Part shown: positions 43,196-53,307 of the stretch, one piece after another
How the letters are laid out: the number at the start of each line of letters is the position of its first letter
How positions within the stretch are numbered: the stretch's first letter is position 1
From: Runella zeae DSM 19591
GTDB taxonomy: Bacteria; Bacteroidota; Bacteroidia; Cytophagales; Spirosomataceae
Assembly: GCF_000423565.1 (NCBI RefSeq)
Contig: NZ_KE384038.1
Location: forward strand, 386,003 to 450,002
Length of the DNA: 64,000 bases
Reading direction: 5' to 3'
Program-made: the position numbers and the translations under genes
The notes under the pieces: model-generated
The model's input: only the letters and a program-made list of their open reading frames with translations
Database searches by the model: none
What the model was told of the DNA's origin: nothing

Positions 43196-46100
43196 ATGAA
43201 AAAACACTTCTACTTAGCCACGCTATTGTGGCTTGGCGCGCTCATGTCTTGGGCGCAAAATCGTCTCACAGGGCGTGTGACAGACGCCAACGACAACTCT
43301 CCTCTTCCTGGTGTAAGTGTACTCTTGAAAGGTACCAATACAGGCGCCACTACCGACGGAGAAGGTAAGTATGTCTTAAACAATGCTACCTCGGGTAGTG
43401 TATTGGTGGTGTCTTACATTGGCTATACTCCTCAGGAAATTGTGGTGGGAAGTCGTTCAAACATTGATGTGGCGCTTAAGGTCGACGTCAAATCACTGTC
43501 GGAGGTGGTGGTGACGGGTTATGCGACGCAACGTAAACAAGATATTACGGGAGCCGTGACAGTCGTCAATGCCAAAGACCTTACTGCCACTCCCGCTGCG
43601 AGTGTCACGCAAATGCTGCAAGGGCGCGCTTCAGGGGTAGTAGTCGGAAACGATAACTCTCCCGGTGGTGGTACGATGGTCCGTATCAGAGGTTTTGGCT
43701 CTATCAACAACAACAGCCCGCTGTATGTGATTGACGGAGTTCCTACCCAAGGTACCCTCAACCAAATCAACCCCAACGATATTGAGTCAATGCAGGTACT
43801 CAAAGATGCTTCGGCGGCTTCTATTTACGGAGCCCGTGCAGCCAACGGGGTGGTGATTATCACTACCAAAAAGGGAAAAACAGGCGAACCAAGTATTACA
43901 TTTGATTTTTATACAGGTACTCAAAGACCTGGCAAAATGCTTGATCTGCTGAATACCAAAGAATTAGGTGAGTATTTGTACTTGGCAGATTTAGGGGCCG
44001 GAAAAAATCCTTCCGCTACATCCCCCTCTGTACAGTATAAATTTGGAGCCAATGGCGAGCAGACTATTGCTGATTATATTTATCCTAACGTGTATGGTAC
44101 ACTCCCCTCTAACTATACATACACCAACGATATCGCCGATCCTAACTTAGGAAAAACGGCTTTTAATATCACTAAAGCCAACAAAGAAGGTACCGATTGG
44201 CAAGATGTTATTTTTGACCCTGCGCCTATCGCCAACTTCCAAATTGGGGCAAGTGGCGGTACAAATTCTGGAAAATATGCTATTTCGGCTGGTTACTTTA
44301 AGCAAGATGGTATCTTGAGATATACCAAATATGACCGCTATTCTCTCAGAGCCAACACCGAATTCAAAAAAGGCAGATTTACGGTAGGTGAAAACTTTAC
44401 TTTTTCTTATGATGAAAGACAAGGTATCACCAACAACAATGAGTCAAACCCTATCATGTTTGCGATTCGGGTGCATCCTATTATTCCAGTGTTTGATATT
44501 ACCGGAGGGCCAGTTGAGCTAGGCGGTACCAACCTTTCGCCTTACAATGGATTTGCGGGTAGTAAAGGTACCAACCTCGGAAATGCCCCCAACCCTTTGG
44601 CACGTCTTTATCGTGAAAAAGATAACATCACCAAAGGAACCCACGTATTCGGAAATGCTTTTGCAGAAGTAGATATTATCAAAGGACTTAAAGCCCGTAC
44701 TAGCCTTGGTCTTGAATACAATCAGTACAATCGCTCCGAGTATTTCCACCGTGATATTGAAGCTGCCGAAGCACGAAATGCCAATAGCCTCAACGTGATC
44801 AACAACTTTGACCGCTCTTTGACTTGGTTTAACACCTTAAATTACAATACAACCATCGGAGACCATACCCTCAATGTGTTGGTAGGAACTGAAGCGGTGA
44901 CTACATACGCGTTTGGTTTTCAGGCTAGTAGAAGTAACTTCGCTTACGATGATTTAGAATATCGCTACTTAGATGCTGGTTCGGCAGCGGGTTTGAGCAA
45001 TGCTGGTTCGGGAGCCACTTTGAGTTCTCTTTTCTCTCAATTTGGTAAAATCAACTACTCTTATAAAGATTTCTTGTTGGCCGACTTTACTTTGCGCCGC
45101 GATGGCTCTTCTCGCTTCTCGGCAGCCAATCGTTATGGGGTATTCCCAGCGTTTTCGGTGGGTCTTCGTCTGACTGAGTTTGAATTCATGAAACAAGCTC
45201 AATTTGTCAATGACTTGAAAATCCGCGCAGGTTGGGGTAAAACTGGTAACCAACTCATTCCAAACGTGTACAATGCCTACACACTCTATGCGGCTGATCC
45301 CCTCAACAATGCCTATGACATCAACGGTACAGGGTCGTCAATCGTGGGTGGTTTTGACTTGGTACAGTTTGGAAACCCTAACGGAAAATGGGAAACCAAT
45401 ACTTCTACGAACCTAGGTCTTGATGCGATTTTGCTCAACAACAAAATGGAGTTTGTTTTTGACTGGTACAATCGCGTAACTTCTGATATGTTGACCCAAA
45501 TTGCCATTCCAAGAACGGCAGGCTCGGGTACAATTCCTTATACCAATATCGGTGAAGTACGTAACCGTGGTTTTGATATTGGTCTAAACTTCCGTGACAA
45601 AAAAGGCGATTTCCGTTATCAAGTAGGATTGAGTTTAGGACATTACAAAAATGAAGTATTGAAACTAAACGATGACCGCAATGCTACTGTGTTTGGCTTC
45701 ACAACTCGCCTTCCGGCTATTTCGGCTACTAAAGCAGGACTGCCAATCGCAAGCTACTATGGGTATTTTGTGGATGGCGTGATCAAAGACCAAGCCGAAG
45801 CGGATGCCGCCCCTAAGTTTGGTTCCTATACAAGAGAGGGGACATTCAAATTTAGAGATGTCAACGGCGACGGTGTCATTACGGCAGCTGATAGAACTAT
45901 CATCGGCAATCCTCACCCTGATTTTACGTATGGTATCAACCTCAATTTTGGATTCAAAAACTGGGATTTGACGATGTTTGGGCAAGGTGTACAAGGCAAT
46001 CAAATCTTCAATTATGTAAGATACTGGACTGATTTCAACGTGTTTCAAGGCAACCGCTCTAAAGATATGCTTTATAGCTCTTGGAGAAAATCAGGTGATG

Positions 46101-46429
46101 TAGCCAAACTTCCACGCCTCAACTCTGGCGATGCGATTAGTCAGCAAGTATCTTCTTATTTCTTAGAGGATGGCTCGTATTTGCGCTTGAAAAATATTCA
46201 ATTGACTTACACTATTCCGTCTTCTATTCTGAAAAAAGCGGGCTTGGCTTCTGCCCAAGTATATGTACAGGGTCAGAATGTTTTGACCCTTACTAAATAC
46301 TCAGGACTTGACCCTGATATCAACTTGAGAAGTTCAGGTAACGACAACCAAGACATCCACATGGGTATTGATGAAGGTGCCTACCCTGTTGCTAAATCGT
46401 ATATTGTGGGCTTGCGCTTTGGATTCTAA
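43196..46429 (+). CDS. SusC/RagA-family TonB-linked outer-membrane transporter 2
   Basis: 1077 aa. A signal peptide (to about 20, MSWAQ) precedes the carboxypeptidase-like domain (LTGRVTDANDNSPLPGVSVLLKG), TonB box/plug (SEVVVTGYATQRKQDITGAV, MLQGRASGVVV, MVRIRGFGSINNNSPLYVIDG) and a barrel ending SYIVGLRFGF. It forms a pair with the SusD gene 28 bp downstream. A near-consensus promoter lies upstream and a terminator after the SusD gene, so it is a two-gene operon. Substrate is unknown. Confidence 0.95.
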   Translation: MKKHFYLATLLWLGALMSWAQNRLTGRVTDANDNSPLPGVSVLLKGTNTGATTDGEGKYVLNNATSGSVLVVSYIGYTPQEIVVGSRSNIDVALKVDVKSLSEVVVTGYATQRKQDITGAVTVVNAKDLTATPAASVTQMLQGRASGVVVGNDNSPGGGTMVRIRGFGSINNNSPLYVIDGVPTQGTLNQINPNDIESMQVLKDASAASIYGARAANGVVIITTKKGKTGEPSITFDFYTGTQRPGKMLDLLNTKELGEYLYLADLGAGKNPSATSPSVQYKFGANGEQTIADYIYPNVYGTLPSNYTYTNDIADPNLGKTAFNITKANKEGTDWQDVIFDPAPIANFQIGASGGTNSGKYAISAGYFKQDGILRYTKYDRYSLRANTEFKKGRFTVGENFTFSYDERQGITNNNESNPIMFAIRVHPIIPVFDITGGPVELGGTNLSPYNGFAGSKGTNLGNAPNPLARLYREKDNITKGTHVFGNAFAEVDIIKGLKARTSLGLEYNQYNRSEYFHRDIEAAEARNANSLNVINNFDRSLTWFNTLNYNTTIGDHTLNVLVGTEAVTTYAFGFQASRSNFAYDDLEYRYLDAGSAAGLSNAGSGATLSSLFSQFGKINYSYKDFLLADFTLRRDGSSRFSAANRYGVFPAFSVGLRLTEFEFMKQAQFVNDLKIRAGWGKTGNQLIPNVYNAYTLYAADPLNNAYDINGTGSSIVGGFDLVQFGNPNGKWETNTSTNLGLDAILLNNKMEFVFDWYNRVTSDMLTQIAIPRTAGSGTIPYTNIGEVRNRGFDIGLNFRDKKGDFRYQVGLSLGHYKNEVLKLNDDRNATVFGFTTRLPAISATKAGLPIASYYGYFVDGVIKDQAEADAAPKFGSYTREGTFKFRDVNGDGVITAADRTIIGNPHPDFTYGINLNFGFKNWDLTMFGQGVQGNQIFNYVRYWTDFNVFQGNRSKDMLYSSWRKSGDVAKLPRLNSGDAISQQVSSYFLEDGSYLRLKNIQLTYTIPSSILKKAGLASAQVYVQGQNVLTLTKYSGLDPDINLRSSGNDNQDIHMGIDEGAYPVAKSYIVGLRFGF

Positions 46430-46457
46430 CAGTAAAACAAACTAATTGAAAATCAAC

Positions 46458-48221
46458 ATGAAAAAGATAGCTTTATTATTAGTTTTGGTAGGGGTGAGCT
46501 TTTCCTGCTCCGAAAAATTCTTTGACTTGAAGCCGCAAGGACGAGCGTCTTTGGAGCAATTAAGTAACAAAAATGGCGTGAATGCCTTATTGATAGGCGC
46601 GTATTCTTTGCTCGATGGAGTGGGAGCAGGAAACACAGGTCGCCAATCTACAATTTCCAATTATGTGTTTGGAGGAATCAGTAGCGACGACGCCGTAAAA
46701 GGAACTGACGCCGGTGACCAACCCGAACAATCGTTTATTGAACAGTACAACTGGCTTTCTGATAATACTTACTTTTTGGGAAAATGGTGGCATTCGTACG
46801 ATGGCGTGGCGCGTTGTAATGAAGTAATCCAACTCGTAAGCGGTAGCGCAGTAAAAGATATGACCGACGCCGAAAAAACGCAAGTACTGGCCGAAGCTCG
46901 GTTTTTGAGAGGTCACTATCACTTTGAGGCCAAAAAAATGTGGAACAAAGTGCCTTTTATCGACGAAAAAATCTACGTTGCCGCTGACCCTAATTCTACA
47001 AAAGTACCTAACACCGAAGATATTTGGCCCAAAATTGAAGCTGATTTTGACTTCGCTGCCAAAAACCTTCCCGCTGTACAAGCTCAAAAAGGAAGAGCTA
47101 CGCAGTGGGCTGCCAAGACTTACTTAGCGAAGGCATTGATTTTCCAGAAAAAATGGAGCGCTGCCAAAACTTTGCTGGAGGATGTGTTGAAAAATTCAGG
47201 TAAAAAATTGGTAGCTAACTATCATGACAATTACAGAACTTTGGGTAATAATAACACTGAGTCTATTTTTGAGGTACAGTTTTCGGTCAACGACGGAACC
47301 AACGGCAACAACGGAAATGCGGGTGACAACCTCAACTGGCCTTACTCATCTACGGCGCCAGGTCGCGGATGTTGCGGTTTTTATCAGCCTTCTCACAACC
47401 TTGTGAATGCTTTCAAAACAGAAGACGGTTTGCCGATGATTGGAACTGCCGCCGACGGAACGCTCGATACTTACAACAAAGTGGACTTGCCCAATGACCA
47501 AGGAATCAGTGCAAGTACTGCCTTTACTTTAGACAAGTCTATTCCTGTTGACCCACGTTTGGATTGGACAGTAGGCCGCAGAGGAGTTAATTTCTTGGAT
47601 TGGGGCCCGATGCCCGGCTCTACTTGGATTCGCGACCAAGCTTATGCAGGGCCTTTTAGTGGCAAAAAATGGATGTACTATTTGGCCGAAGAAAATAGCA
47701 CTACACACTCTACAAGCCGCCGTAATGTCAACAACAACTATCGTTTGTTGAAATTATCACACGTGATTTTGTGGTTGGCTGAGTGCGAAGTAGAATTAGG
47801 CAACCTTGCCGCTGCTGAGGCCTATGTAAATCAAATCAGAGTGCGTGCCAAAACAGGTTCGGTACAAGACCCAACCGTAAACTACAAAGTAGAGCCCTAT
47901 CCTACGGGTACTTTTGCTAGCAAAGGAGCGGATTTTGGCAGAAACGCCGTTCGTATGGAGCAACGCCTTGAGTTTGCGATGGAAGGCCACCGTTTCTTCG
48001 ATTTGGTTCGTTGGGGAATTGCCGAAAAGGTACTCAACAAATATGCCGTAGAAGAAGCAGCTGACGGAAAAGAACCTTCTGGTCGTACTTTCAAAAAGCG
48101 CGGATACATGGCTGGGAAAGTCTTTACTACTAAAAACAACTATTTCCCTCTACCTCAAGACGAGATTTTGAACAGTCAAAAAGATGGTAAGCCTACTTTG
48201 ACTCAAAATACGGGCTATTGA
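46458..48221 (+). CDS. SusD/RagB-family outer-membrane lipoprotein 2
   Basis: 587 aa from the ATG at 46458; the frame opens slightly earlier at a TTG. The lipoprotein signal ends SFSC-S at Cys17. The SusD fold is visible: FLRGHYHFEAKKMWNKVPFI, MEQRLEFAMEGHRFFDLVRWG, NNYFPLPQDEILNSQ. An unusual GCCGFYQPSHNLVNAF patch with adjacent cysteines lies in the binding region. It partners with SusC 2. Confidence 0.93.
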   Translation: MKKIALLLVLVGVSFSCSEKFFDLKPQGRASLEQLSNKNGVNALLIGAYSLLDGVGAGNTGRQSTISNYVFGGISSDDAVKGTDAGDQPEQSFIEQYNWLSDNTYFLGKWWHSYDGVARCNEVIQLVSGSAVKDMTDAEKTQVLAEARFLRGHYHFEAKKMWNKVPFIDEKIYVAADPNSTKVPNTEDIWPKIEADFDFAAKNLPAVQAQKGRATQWAAKTYLAKALIFQKKWSAAKTLLEDVLKNSGKKLVANYHDNYRTLGNNNTESIFEVQFSVNDGTNGNNGNAGDNLNWPYSSTAPGRGCCGFYQPSHNLVNAFKTEDGLPMIGTAADGTLDTYNKVDLPNDQGISASTAFTLDKSIPVDPRLDWTVGRRGVNFLDWGPMPGSTWIRDQAYAGPFSGKKWMYYLAEENSTTHSTSRRNVNNNYRLLKLSHVILWLAECEVELGNLAAAEAYVNQIRVRAKTGSVQDPTVNYKVEPYPTGTFASKGADFGRNAVRMEQRLEFAMEGHRFFDLVRWGIAEKVLNKYAVEEAADGKEPSGRTFKKRGYMAGKVFTTKNNYFPLPQDEILNSQKDGKPTLTQNTGY

Positions 48222-48245
48222 TTTTTATATACCGCTAATTGTGCC

Positions 48246-48278
48246 AAAAGCCTCCACCCAATCGGTGGGGGCTTTTTG
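48246..48278 (+). terminator. Rho-independent terminator of the SusCD 2 operon
   Basis: Arms AAAAGCCTCCACC (48246-48258) and GGTGGGGGCTTTT (48264-48276) pair with one G-T wobble and a 5-base loop, followed by T's. The stem begins 24 bp past the stop. Confidence 0.85.
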
Positions 48279-48373
48279 TTGGATTAAACCATTGAAGCCT
48301 TTTGGTCTCTAACAGAAGTACGAACACACTTTAAGTGTGATAGCTAAATGTTAATTTGAAAGCCACACAAGTT

Positions 48374-48601
48374 ATGAAAACAATCAAGAAATTTTTCGGA
48401 TTTACAGTAGTGGGTCTGATGACCTATCTGATGTCAGGCTGTGTAGTAAGACCTACCGTAGTACGCCCTGCTCCACCTATTGCGAGAGTAGAAGTGATTC
48501 CCCGAAAACCCTCCCCACGCCACGTATGGGTCTCAGGCCAATATCGGTGGCGAAGAAACCACTATGTGTGGGTACCGGGGCATTATAGAAGAGTAAGGTA
48601 A
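48374..48601 (+). CDS. Small WxxGxW-repeat lipoprotein
   Basis: 75 aa from the ATG at 48374. A lipoprotein signal (SGCVV, Cys near 24) precedes a Pro/Arg-rich linker and two short repeats of the form WVSGQYRWRR and WVPGHYRRVR. Proteins with such YxWVPGHY repeats (BcpO-related) occur widely as envelope lipoproteins without known function. A hairpin follows the stop. Confidence 0.7.
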   Translation: MKTIKKFFGFTVVGLMTYLMSGCVVRPTVVRPAPPIARVEVIPRKPSPRHVWVSGQYRWRRNHYVWVPGHYRRVR

Positions 48602-48626
48602 GGAATGTTGATTGGTATTGTATGAT

Positions 48627-48665
48627 AAAAATGCCAAAGTGAAATGAATCCACCTTGGCATTTTT
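48627..48665. terminator. Hairpin between the WxxGxW lipoprotein gene and crtB
   Basis: AAAAATGCCAA (48627-48637) pairs with TTGGCATTTTT (48655-48665); the stem extends inward over AGTG/CACC with one mismatch. T-runs occur at both ends, so it can serve both convergent genes. Confidence 0.75.
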
Positions 48666-48694
48666 GCACTATTATGAATAAAGGGTAAGAAAGA

Positions 48695-49531
48695 CTAAAT
48701 ATCTGAAATCCTAAATTGAAGATAAGTTCTGGCGAGCAATGCTACTTTCTGAAAATCAGGTACCCTGATACGCTCTTCCTGAATGCGAGTCGCAGGGGTC
48801 TCTTTGATTTTATTAAAAAGCGTGAGATAGTACACATAAGCCAAATATACTCCCATACGGGCACTTCGGGGGAGCTGCTTAATCGCTAAATAAGCGGCAT
48901 CAAAATCTGCCTGTATATCTTTTTCTATTTGGCGTTTTGCTTCTTTTGTAAAACTTAAAAAATCTACTCCTGGAAAATATACCCTGCCTCTATCTACAAA
49001 GTCACTTTTCAAATCTCTCAAGAAATTTACTTTTTGGAAAGCTGCTCCAAGGCTACGGGCACCATTTTTGAGATGATTAAACATCTCTTTGTCGCCTTCA
49101 CAAAACACCCGAAGACACATCAGACCCACCACTTCGGCAGAGCCATAGATGTATTCACTGTATTTGTCGTCGGTATAGCTTTGCTTTTCCAAATCCATAG
49201 CCATGCTGTGCAAGAAAGCATCAATAAGCTCATTTTCAATCTGATATTGATTGACTACCATTTGGAAAGAATGCAAAACAGGGTTGAGGCTAATACCAGT
49301 ATGAATCGCCTCGTATGTATCTTTGACAAATCGCTCAAGAAGAAGCTTTTGATCAAAATCATAAAAAGTATCTACGATTTCGTCGGCATAGCGTACAAAC
49401 CCATAAATAGCATAGATAGGAAAGTGAAATTTCTTATCCAAGGTCTTGATACCCAAAGTAAAGGAAGTGCTGTATCGTTCGGTGATAAGTTTGCTGCACT
49501 CAAGATTTGTTTGGTCAAACAACTGCATCAT
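48695..49531 (-). CDS. crtB: Phytoene synthase (squalene/phytoene synthase family)
   Basis: 278 aa. The two Asp-rich motifs that bind prenyl diphosphate through Mg2+ are present: YADEIVDTFYD near residue 48, and DLKSDFVDRGRVYFP near residue 170. It condenses two geranylgeranyl diphosphates to phytoene. It lies 124 bp downstream of the phytoene desaturase gene on the same strand. A squalene synthase role is less likely given that neighbour. Confidence 0.93.
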   Translation of the reverse strand: MMQLFDQTNLECSKLITERYSTSFTLGIKTLDKKFHFPIYAIYGFVRYADEIVDTFYDFDQKLLLERFVKDTYEAIHTGISLNPVLHSFQMVVNQYQIENELIDAFLHSMAMDLEKQSYTDDKYSEYIYGSAEVVGLMCLRVFCEGDKEMFNHLKNGARSLGAAFQKVNFLRDLKSDFVDRGRVYFPGVDFLSFTKEAKRQIEKDIQADFDAAYLAIKQLPRSARMGVYLAYVYYLTLFNKIKETPATRIQEERIRVPDFQKVALLARTYLQFRISDI

Positions 49532-49655
49532 GGGTTTTAAATGTCTTTTTGAGGGTTTAGAAGCTTACCTACAAGCGATTGAAGGTGTGTGGTTGATTTT
49601 CAAACGTTTGATAGTAAAGCCATTTACGAGATGGTAATGCGCTACAATTCCTATT

Positions 49656-51125
49656 TTATCCAAACTCTTTTGCTACTTCATCGGCCACTACTAGCCCCGA
49701 AATAAGAGAAGGGGGTACGCCAGGTCCCGGAACGGTGAGCTGTCCTGTATAAAACAGATTAGAGACCTTTTTGTTTTTAAGTTTTGGTTTTAAAAAAGCA
49801 GTTTGTAATAAAGTATTGGCTAAGCCATAGGCATTTCCTTTAAAAGCATTGTAATCTGCCCGAAAATCGCTGTGGGCAAAAGTACGTTTATATACGATAT
49901 GGGGTCTAATTTCCTCTCCTACATAGGCTTCAAGACGATTCATGACGAGATCAAAATAATACTCCCGCGTTGCTTCGTTATCATCCTTTAAATCAGGGGC
50001 GACCGGAATCAAAATAAAAACATTTTCGTGCCCTGCTGGTGCTACGGTAGGGTCGGTTTTGGAAGGAGCTGATACATAAAAAAGAGGTTTGCTTGGCCAC
50101 TGAGGTTGGGTATAAATTTCGTGAGCGTGCTGTTTAAAATCTTCATCAAAGAAAAGATTATGGTGAAGAAGTTTGGGAATACGCTTATTGACACCTAAGT
50201 AGTAAAGCAATGAAGACGGTGCCAAGGTGCGTTTGTCCCAATATTGATCTGAATAATTCCGATATTCTCCTAAAAGCTGCGTATCTACATGGTGATAATC
50301 TGCTCCTGCTACTACTACATCGGCTTCAAAAGAAGTATGCTGTGTAATTACTTTTTTGGCTTTTGAGCCCGTGATTTCTATCTTTTCCACATTCTGATTG
50401 CACAAGATGTTGACCCCTTTTTCTTGCGCCAAACTTACCATACCTTTGACGATTTCGTGCATACCGCCCATCGGATACCATGTGCCAAGTGCAATTTCGG
50501 CGTAATTCATAAGGCTATACATAGCGGGGGTGTTTTCGGGAGTAGCTCCCAAAAACAAAATCGGAAACTCCATCAATTGAAGGAGTTTAGGGTCAGTAAA
50601 AAACTTACGAATGTGAGTCGCAAACGACTGTAGTACATCCATTCGTCCCAAATCATATAAGAGTTTTAAACTTACAAATTCGGAAAGGCTACGGCTAGGT
50701 TTCCACACAAACTTGTTCATGCCTACGTCGTATTTGTAGGCGGCTTGATGGAGAAATGCCTCAAGTCTTGCGCCACTGCCTATTTCGATGCTTTCAAAAA
50801 GTGCTTTCAGTTTTTCGATACCTGCTGGAATATCGACCTTGGTATTCGAATCAAAAATGACAGCATAGGAAGGATCTAAACGGATTAGGTGATAATAATC
50901 AGAAGGCTTTTTGTTGAATTTGGCGAAGTAATTTTCAAATACATCAGGCATCCAATACCAACTTGGGCCCATGTCGAATCGAAAGCCATCGACCTCAAAA
51001 AGACGAGCGCGTCCGCCTAAGGTAGCGTTTTTTTCTAAGATAGTGACCTCAAAGCCTTTGTCGGCTAGGCTTGTAGCTGTTGCAAGTCCTGCAAATCCTG
51101 CACCGATAACGATGATTTTTTTCAA
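49656..51125 (-). CDS. crtI: Phytoene desaturase
   Basis: 489 aa. The N-terminal FAD-binding Rossmann motif starts at once (IVIGAGFAGLATATSLADKG). The C-terminal signature of the family is YTGQLTVPGPGVPPSLISG, with GPSWYWMPDVF near residue 55. It dehydrogenates phytoene, probably to lycopene. The start reads TTG, with no in-frame ATG close by, and the FAD motif right after it supports that choice. Located directly upstream of crtB; the later cyclase or ketolase genes are not in the window. Confidence 0.94.
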   Translation of the reverse strand: MKKIIVIGAGFAGLATATSLADKGFEVTILEKNATLGGRARLFEVDGFRFDMGPSWYWMPDVFENYFAKFNKKPSDYYHLIRLDPSYAVIFDSNTKVDIPAGIEKLKALFESIEIGSGARLEAFLHQAAYKYDVGMNKFVWKPSRSLSEFVSLKLLYDLGRMDVLQSFATHIRKFFTDPKLLQLMEFPILFLGATPENTPAMYSLMNYAEIALGTWYPMGGMHEIVKGMVSLAQEKGVNILCNQNVEKIEITGSKAKKVITQHTSFEADVVVAGADYHHVDTQLLGEYRNYSDQYWDKRTLAPSSLLYYLGVNKRIPKLLHHNLFFDEDFKQHAHEIYTQPQWPSKPLFYVSAPSKTDPTVAPAGHENVFILIPVAPDLKDDNEATREYYFDLVMNRLEAYVGEEIRPHIVYKRTFAHSDFRADYNAFKGNAYGLANTLLQTAFLKPKLKNKKVSNLFYTGQLTVPGPGVPPSLISGLVVADEVAKEFG

Positions 51126-51225
51126 GGATGTAAAATTAGTAATAGAGTTAATGGTATTGAGTTTTGATATTAACTCTATTACCTACTTAACGGTTTTGGA
51201 ATATACGCGATTTTTTAAAAAAAAC

Positions 51226-52506
51226 CTATTGTTTGTAGATAATTCCATCTTTCATCACAAACACTACGTTTTGAAGCGTTTTGATATTTTGAAGAGGGTT
51301 TTCGTCGGTTGCGATTATATCGGCGTATTTTCCCTGAGAGATGCTACCCATATTATTTTGTTCGCCTAAAATCTGCGCAGGCACAATAGTAGCTGCTTTG
51401 ATAGCTTCCATTGGGGGCATTCCTACTTCGGTCATGTATTCAAATTCTTTGGCGTTTTTGCCGTGGGCAAATACCCCTGCATCCGTACCAAACGCAATTT
51501 TAACTCCTGATTTATATGCTTTTTCGAATGTTTTTTGAATCAAAGGCCCTGTTTCCAACGCTTTCATTCTTACAAAAGGGTGGTAATAACCGATAATTTT
51601 TGCCGAATCGGCCGCCGAACGTCCCGCAATAATAGTGGGTACATAGTAAGTTCCCATTTTTTTGAAAAGCTCAATAGCCTCATCATCCATGTAGGTGCCA
51701 TGCTCTATGGTAGTTACGCCCGCTCTGATAGCCCGTTTCATACCTTCTGTACCGTGGGCGTGGGCGGCCACATGAAATCCATAATCTTTGGCTGTTTGTA
51801 CAATAGCCACGGCCTCTTCGTCGGTAAATTGGGGAGCCTTTCCACTTTTGGCGATACTCAGCACTCCGCCAGTAGCGGTGATTTTGATACAATCAGCTCC
51901 GTCTTTGTAGCGCTGTCTTACGGCTTTGCGAGCTGCGTCAGGCGAGTCCACTATGCCGTCGGTCACTTTGTCGGGGACGGTATACATCGGGCTGAGTCCA
52001 TTGGTGGGGTCGCCGTGGCCGCCTGTGGTGGCGATAGTTTGCCCAGATGTGAAAATCCGAGGGCCACTTACAAGCCCCTTAGTGATGGCATTGCGAAGGG
52101 CAATATTTACTCCTGAACCTCCCAAATCCCGTACCGCAGTAAAACCTGCCATGAGGTTTGTGAGCGCGTTTTTTTGAGCCTCAAAAGCGATGTCGGCGGG
52201 ATTGTTGCTCATGCGTTTGAGATATTGGTCACGACTCATTTCGCTTTCGATGTGTACGTGCATATCTGTAAGGCCAGGCAATACCGTTTTTGCTTTCAAA
52301 TCCACGAGCTTGTCGGTAGGTTGAGGTTTGGTATAGCCTTTTTCAACGGCCATGATTCGATTTTTTTCTACGATGATTGTTACTTGATTTTGGATGTCGT
52401 TGGCTAGGCCGTCGATTAATTTACCGCAATGAATCAAAGTTCGTTGGGCGTATAGCTGACTTAACGCCAACCCACATAAAACCGTGAGAAGGAAAGGTTT
52501 TTTCAT
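51226..52506 (-). CDS. Secreted metal-dependent amidohydrolase (Xaa-Pro/Xaa-Arg dipeptidase-like)
   Basis: 426 aa with a signal peptide (1-20, QLYAQ). Amidohydrolase-fold metal site: His83 and His85 (TDMHVHIES), a Lys in CIKITATGG, His pairs in AAHAHGTEG and IEHGTYMDD, and the metal-binding Asp in FGTDAGVF. This matches the prolidase-like branch of the superfamily that cleaves dipeptides in periplasm or outside the cell. Substrate not certain. It is 100 bp upstream of crtI on the same strand and divergent from the lipocalin gene. Confidence 0.88.
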   Translation of the reverse strand: MKKPFLLTVLCGLALSQLYAQRTLIHCGKLIDGLANDIQNQVTIIVEKNRIMAVEKGYTKPQPTDKLVDLKAKTVLPGLTDMHVHIESEMSRDQYLKRMSNNPADIAFEAQKNALTNLMAGFTAVRDLGGSGVNIALRNAITKGLVSGPRIFTSGQTIATTGGHGDPTNGLSPMYTVPDKVTDGIVDSPDAARKAVRQRYKDGADCIKITATGGVLSIAKSGKAPQFTDEEAVAIVQTAKDYGFHVAAHAHGTEGMKRAIRAGVTTIEHGTYMDDEAIELFKKMGTYYVPTIIAGRSAADSAKIIGYYHPFVRMKALETGPLIQKTFEKAYKSGVKIAFGTDAGVFAHGKNAKEFEYMTEVGMPPMEAIKAATIVPAQILGEQNNMGSISQGKYADIIATDENPLQNIKTLQNVVFVMKDGIIYKQ

Positions 52507-52689
52507 ACGAAAGCTAGTTTTTTGTTTGAAGATATTTCCTCAAATAAAGCATTTTTTTTCTCAAATTAAGGTACTCTATACCCATTGTGTTTAATAAAAT
52601 CATTTTAACTGATATTTAATGGCTCATATGTTGATTTGTATTTAGTTGGCATTCGTTTTTAGGAAGAAAGTATATAAAAATATTGAGCT

Positions 52690-53244
52690 ATGAATAAAAA
52701 TAAATTAGTGGCCTCTATCTTATTGGCCTCAGCAGCAGCGACCACCTTTGTGGCGCTTACTTCTTTTCGATTTTTACCCAAAGGTGCAGTACCTATAAAA
52801 CCTTTTGACCAGCAAAAGTACCTTGGGAAGTGGTATGAGATAGCCCGTTTGGACTATAAATGGGAACGCAATTTGGATAATGTAACAGCCCACTATTCGC
52901 TCAAAGACAATGGTGATATCAGGGTAGAAAACCGAGGCTACAATTTCAAAAAAGAAAAATGGGAACAAAGCATAGGTAAAGCCAAACCGGTGGGTGACCC
53001 TAAAGAGGCAAAATTGAAAGTATCGTTCTTTGGGCCTTTTTATGCGGGTTATAACGTAATCGCTATTGACGAAAACTATCAATACGCGCTAGTAGTAGGA
53101 GAAAATACCAAATATATGTGGATTCTTTCTCGTACCACCACTATTCCTGAGTCGGTGAAGCAGGCGTATGTTCAGAAGGCTAAGGCGATTGGCTTCCAGA
53201 CGGAAGACCTAGTGTGGGTGAAGCATGACCGCCAAAGTGAATAA
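52690..53244 (+). CDS. Lipocalin (Blc-like) without lipobox
   Basis: 184 aa. A hydrophobic N-terminal segment (1-25) acts as signal or anchor, but no Cys lipobox is present, unlike E. coli Blc. The lipocalin fold follows: GKWYEIARLDYKWERNLDNV (motif 1), VENRGYNFKKEKWEQSIGKAK, YALVVGENTKYMWILSRT (motif 3). It probably binds lipids or other hydrophobic ligands in the periplasm. It is a single gene with its own terminator. Confidence 0.9.
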   Translation: MNKNKLVASILLASAAATTFVALTSFRFLPKGAVPIKPFDQQKYLGKWYEIARLDYKWERNLDNVTAHYSLKDNGDIRVENRGYNFKKEKWEQSIGKAKPVGDPKEAKLKVSFFGPFYAGYNVIAIDENYQYALVVGENTKYMWILSRTTTIPESVKQAYVQKAKAIGFQTEDLVWVKHDRQSE

Positions 53245-53252
53245 AACAAAAA

Positions 53253-53279
53253 ACTCCCCAACTTTTTCGGTTGGGGAGT
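53253..53279. terminator. Hairpin between lipocalin and SusD 3 genes
   Basis: ACTCCCCAAC (53253-53262) pairs perfectly with GTTGGGGAGT (53270-53279) around a 7-base loop. The stem has flanking A's and lies between convergent stops. Confidence 0.8.
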
Positions 53280-53307
53280 AAACTATACTAAAAAACAAAC
53301 ACAAAAA

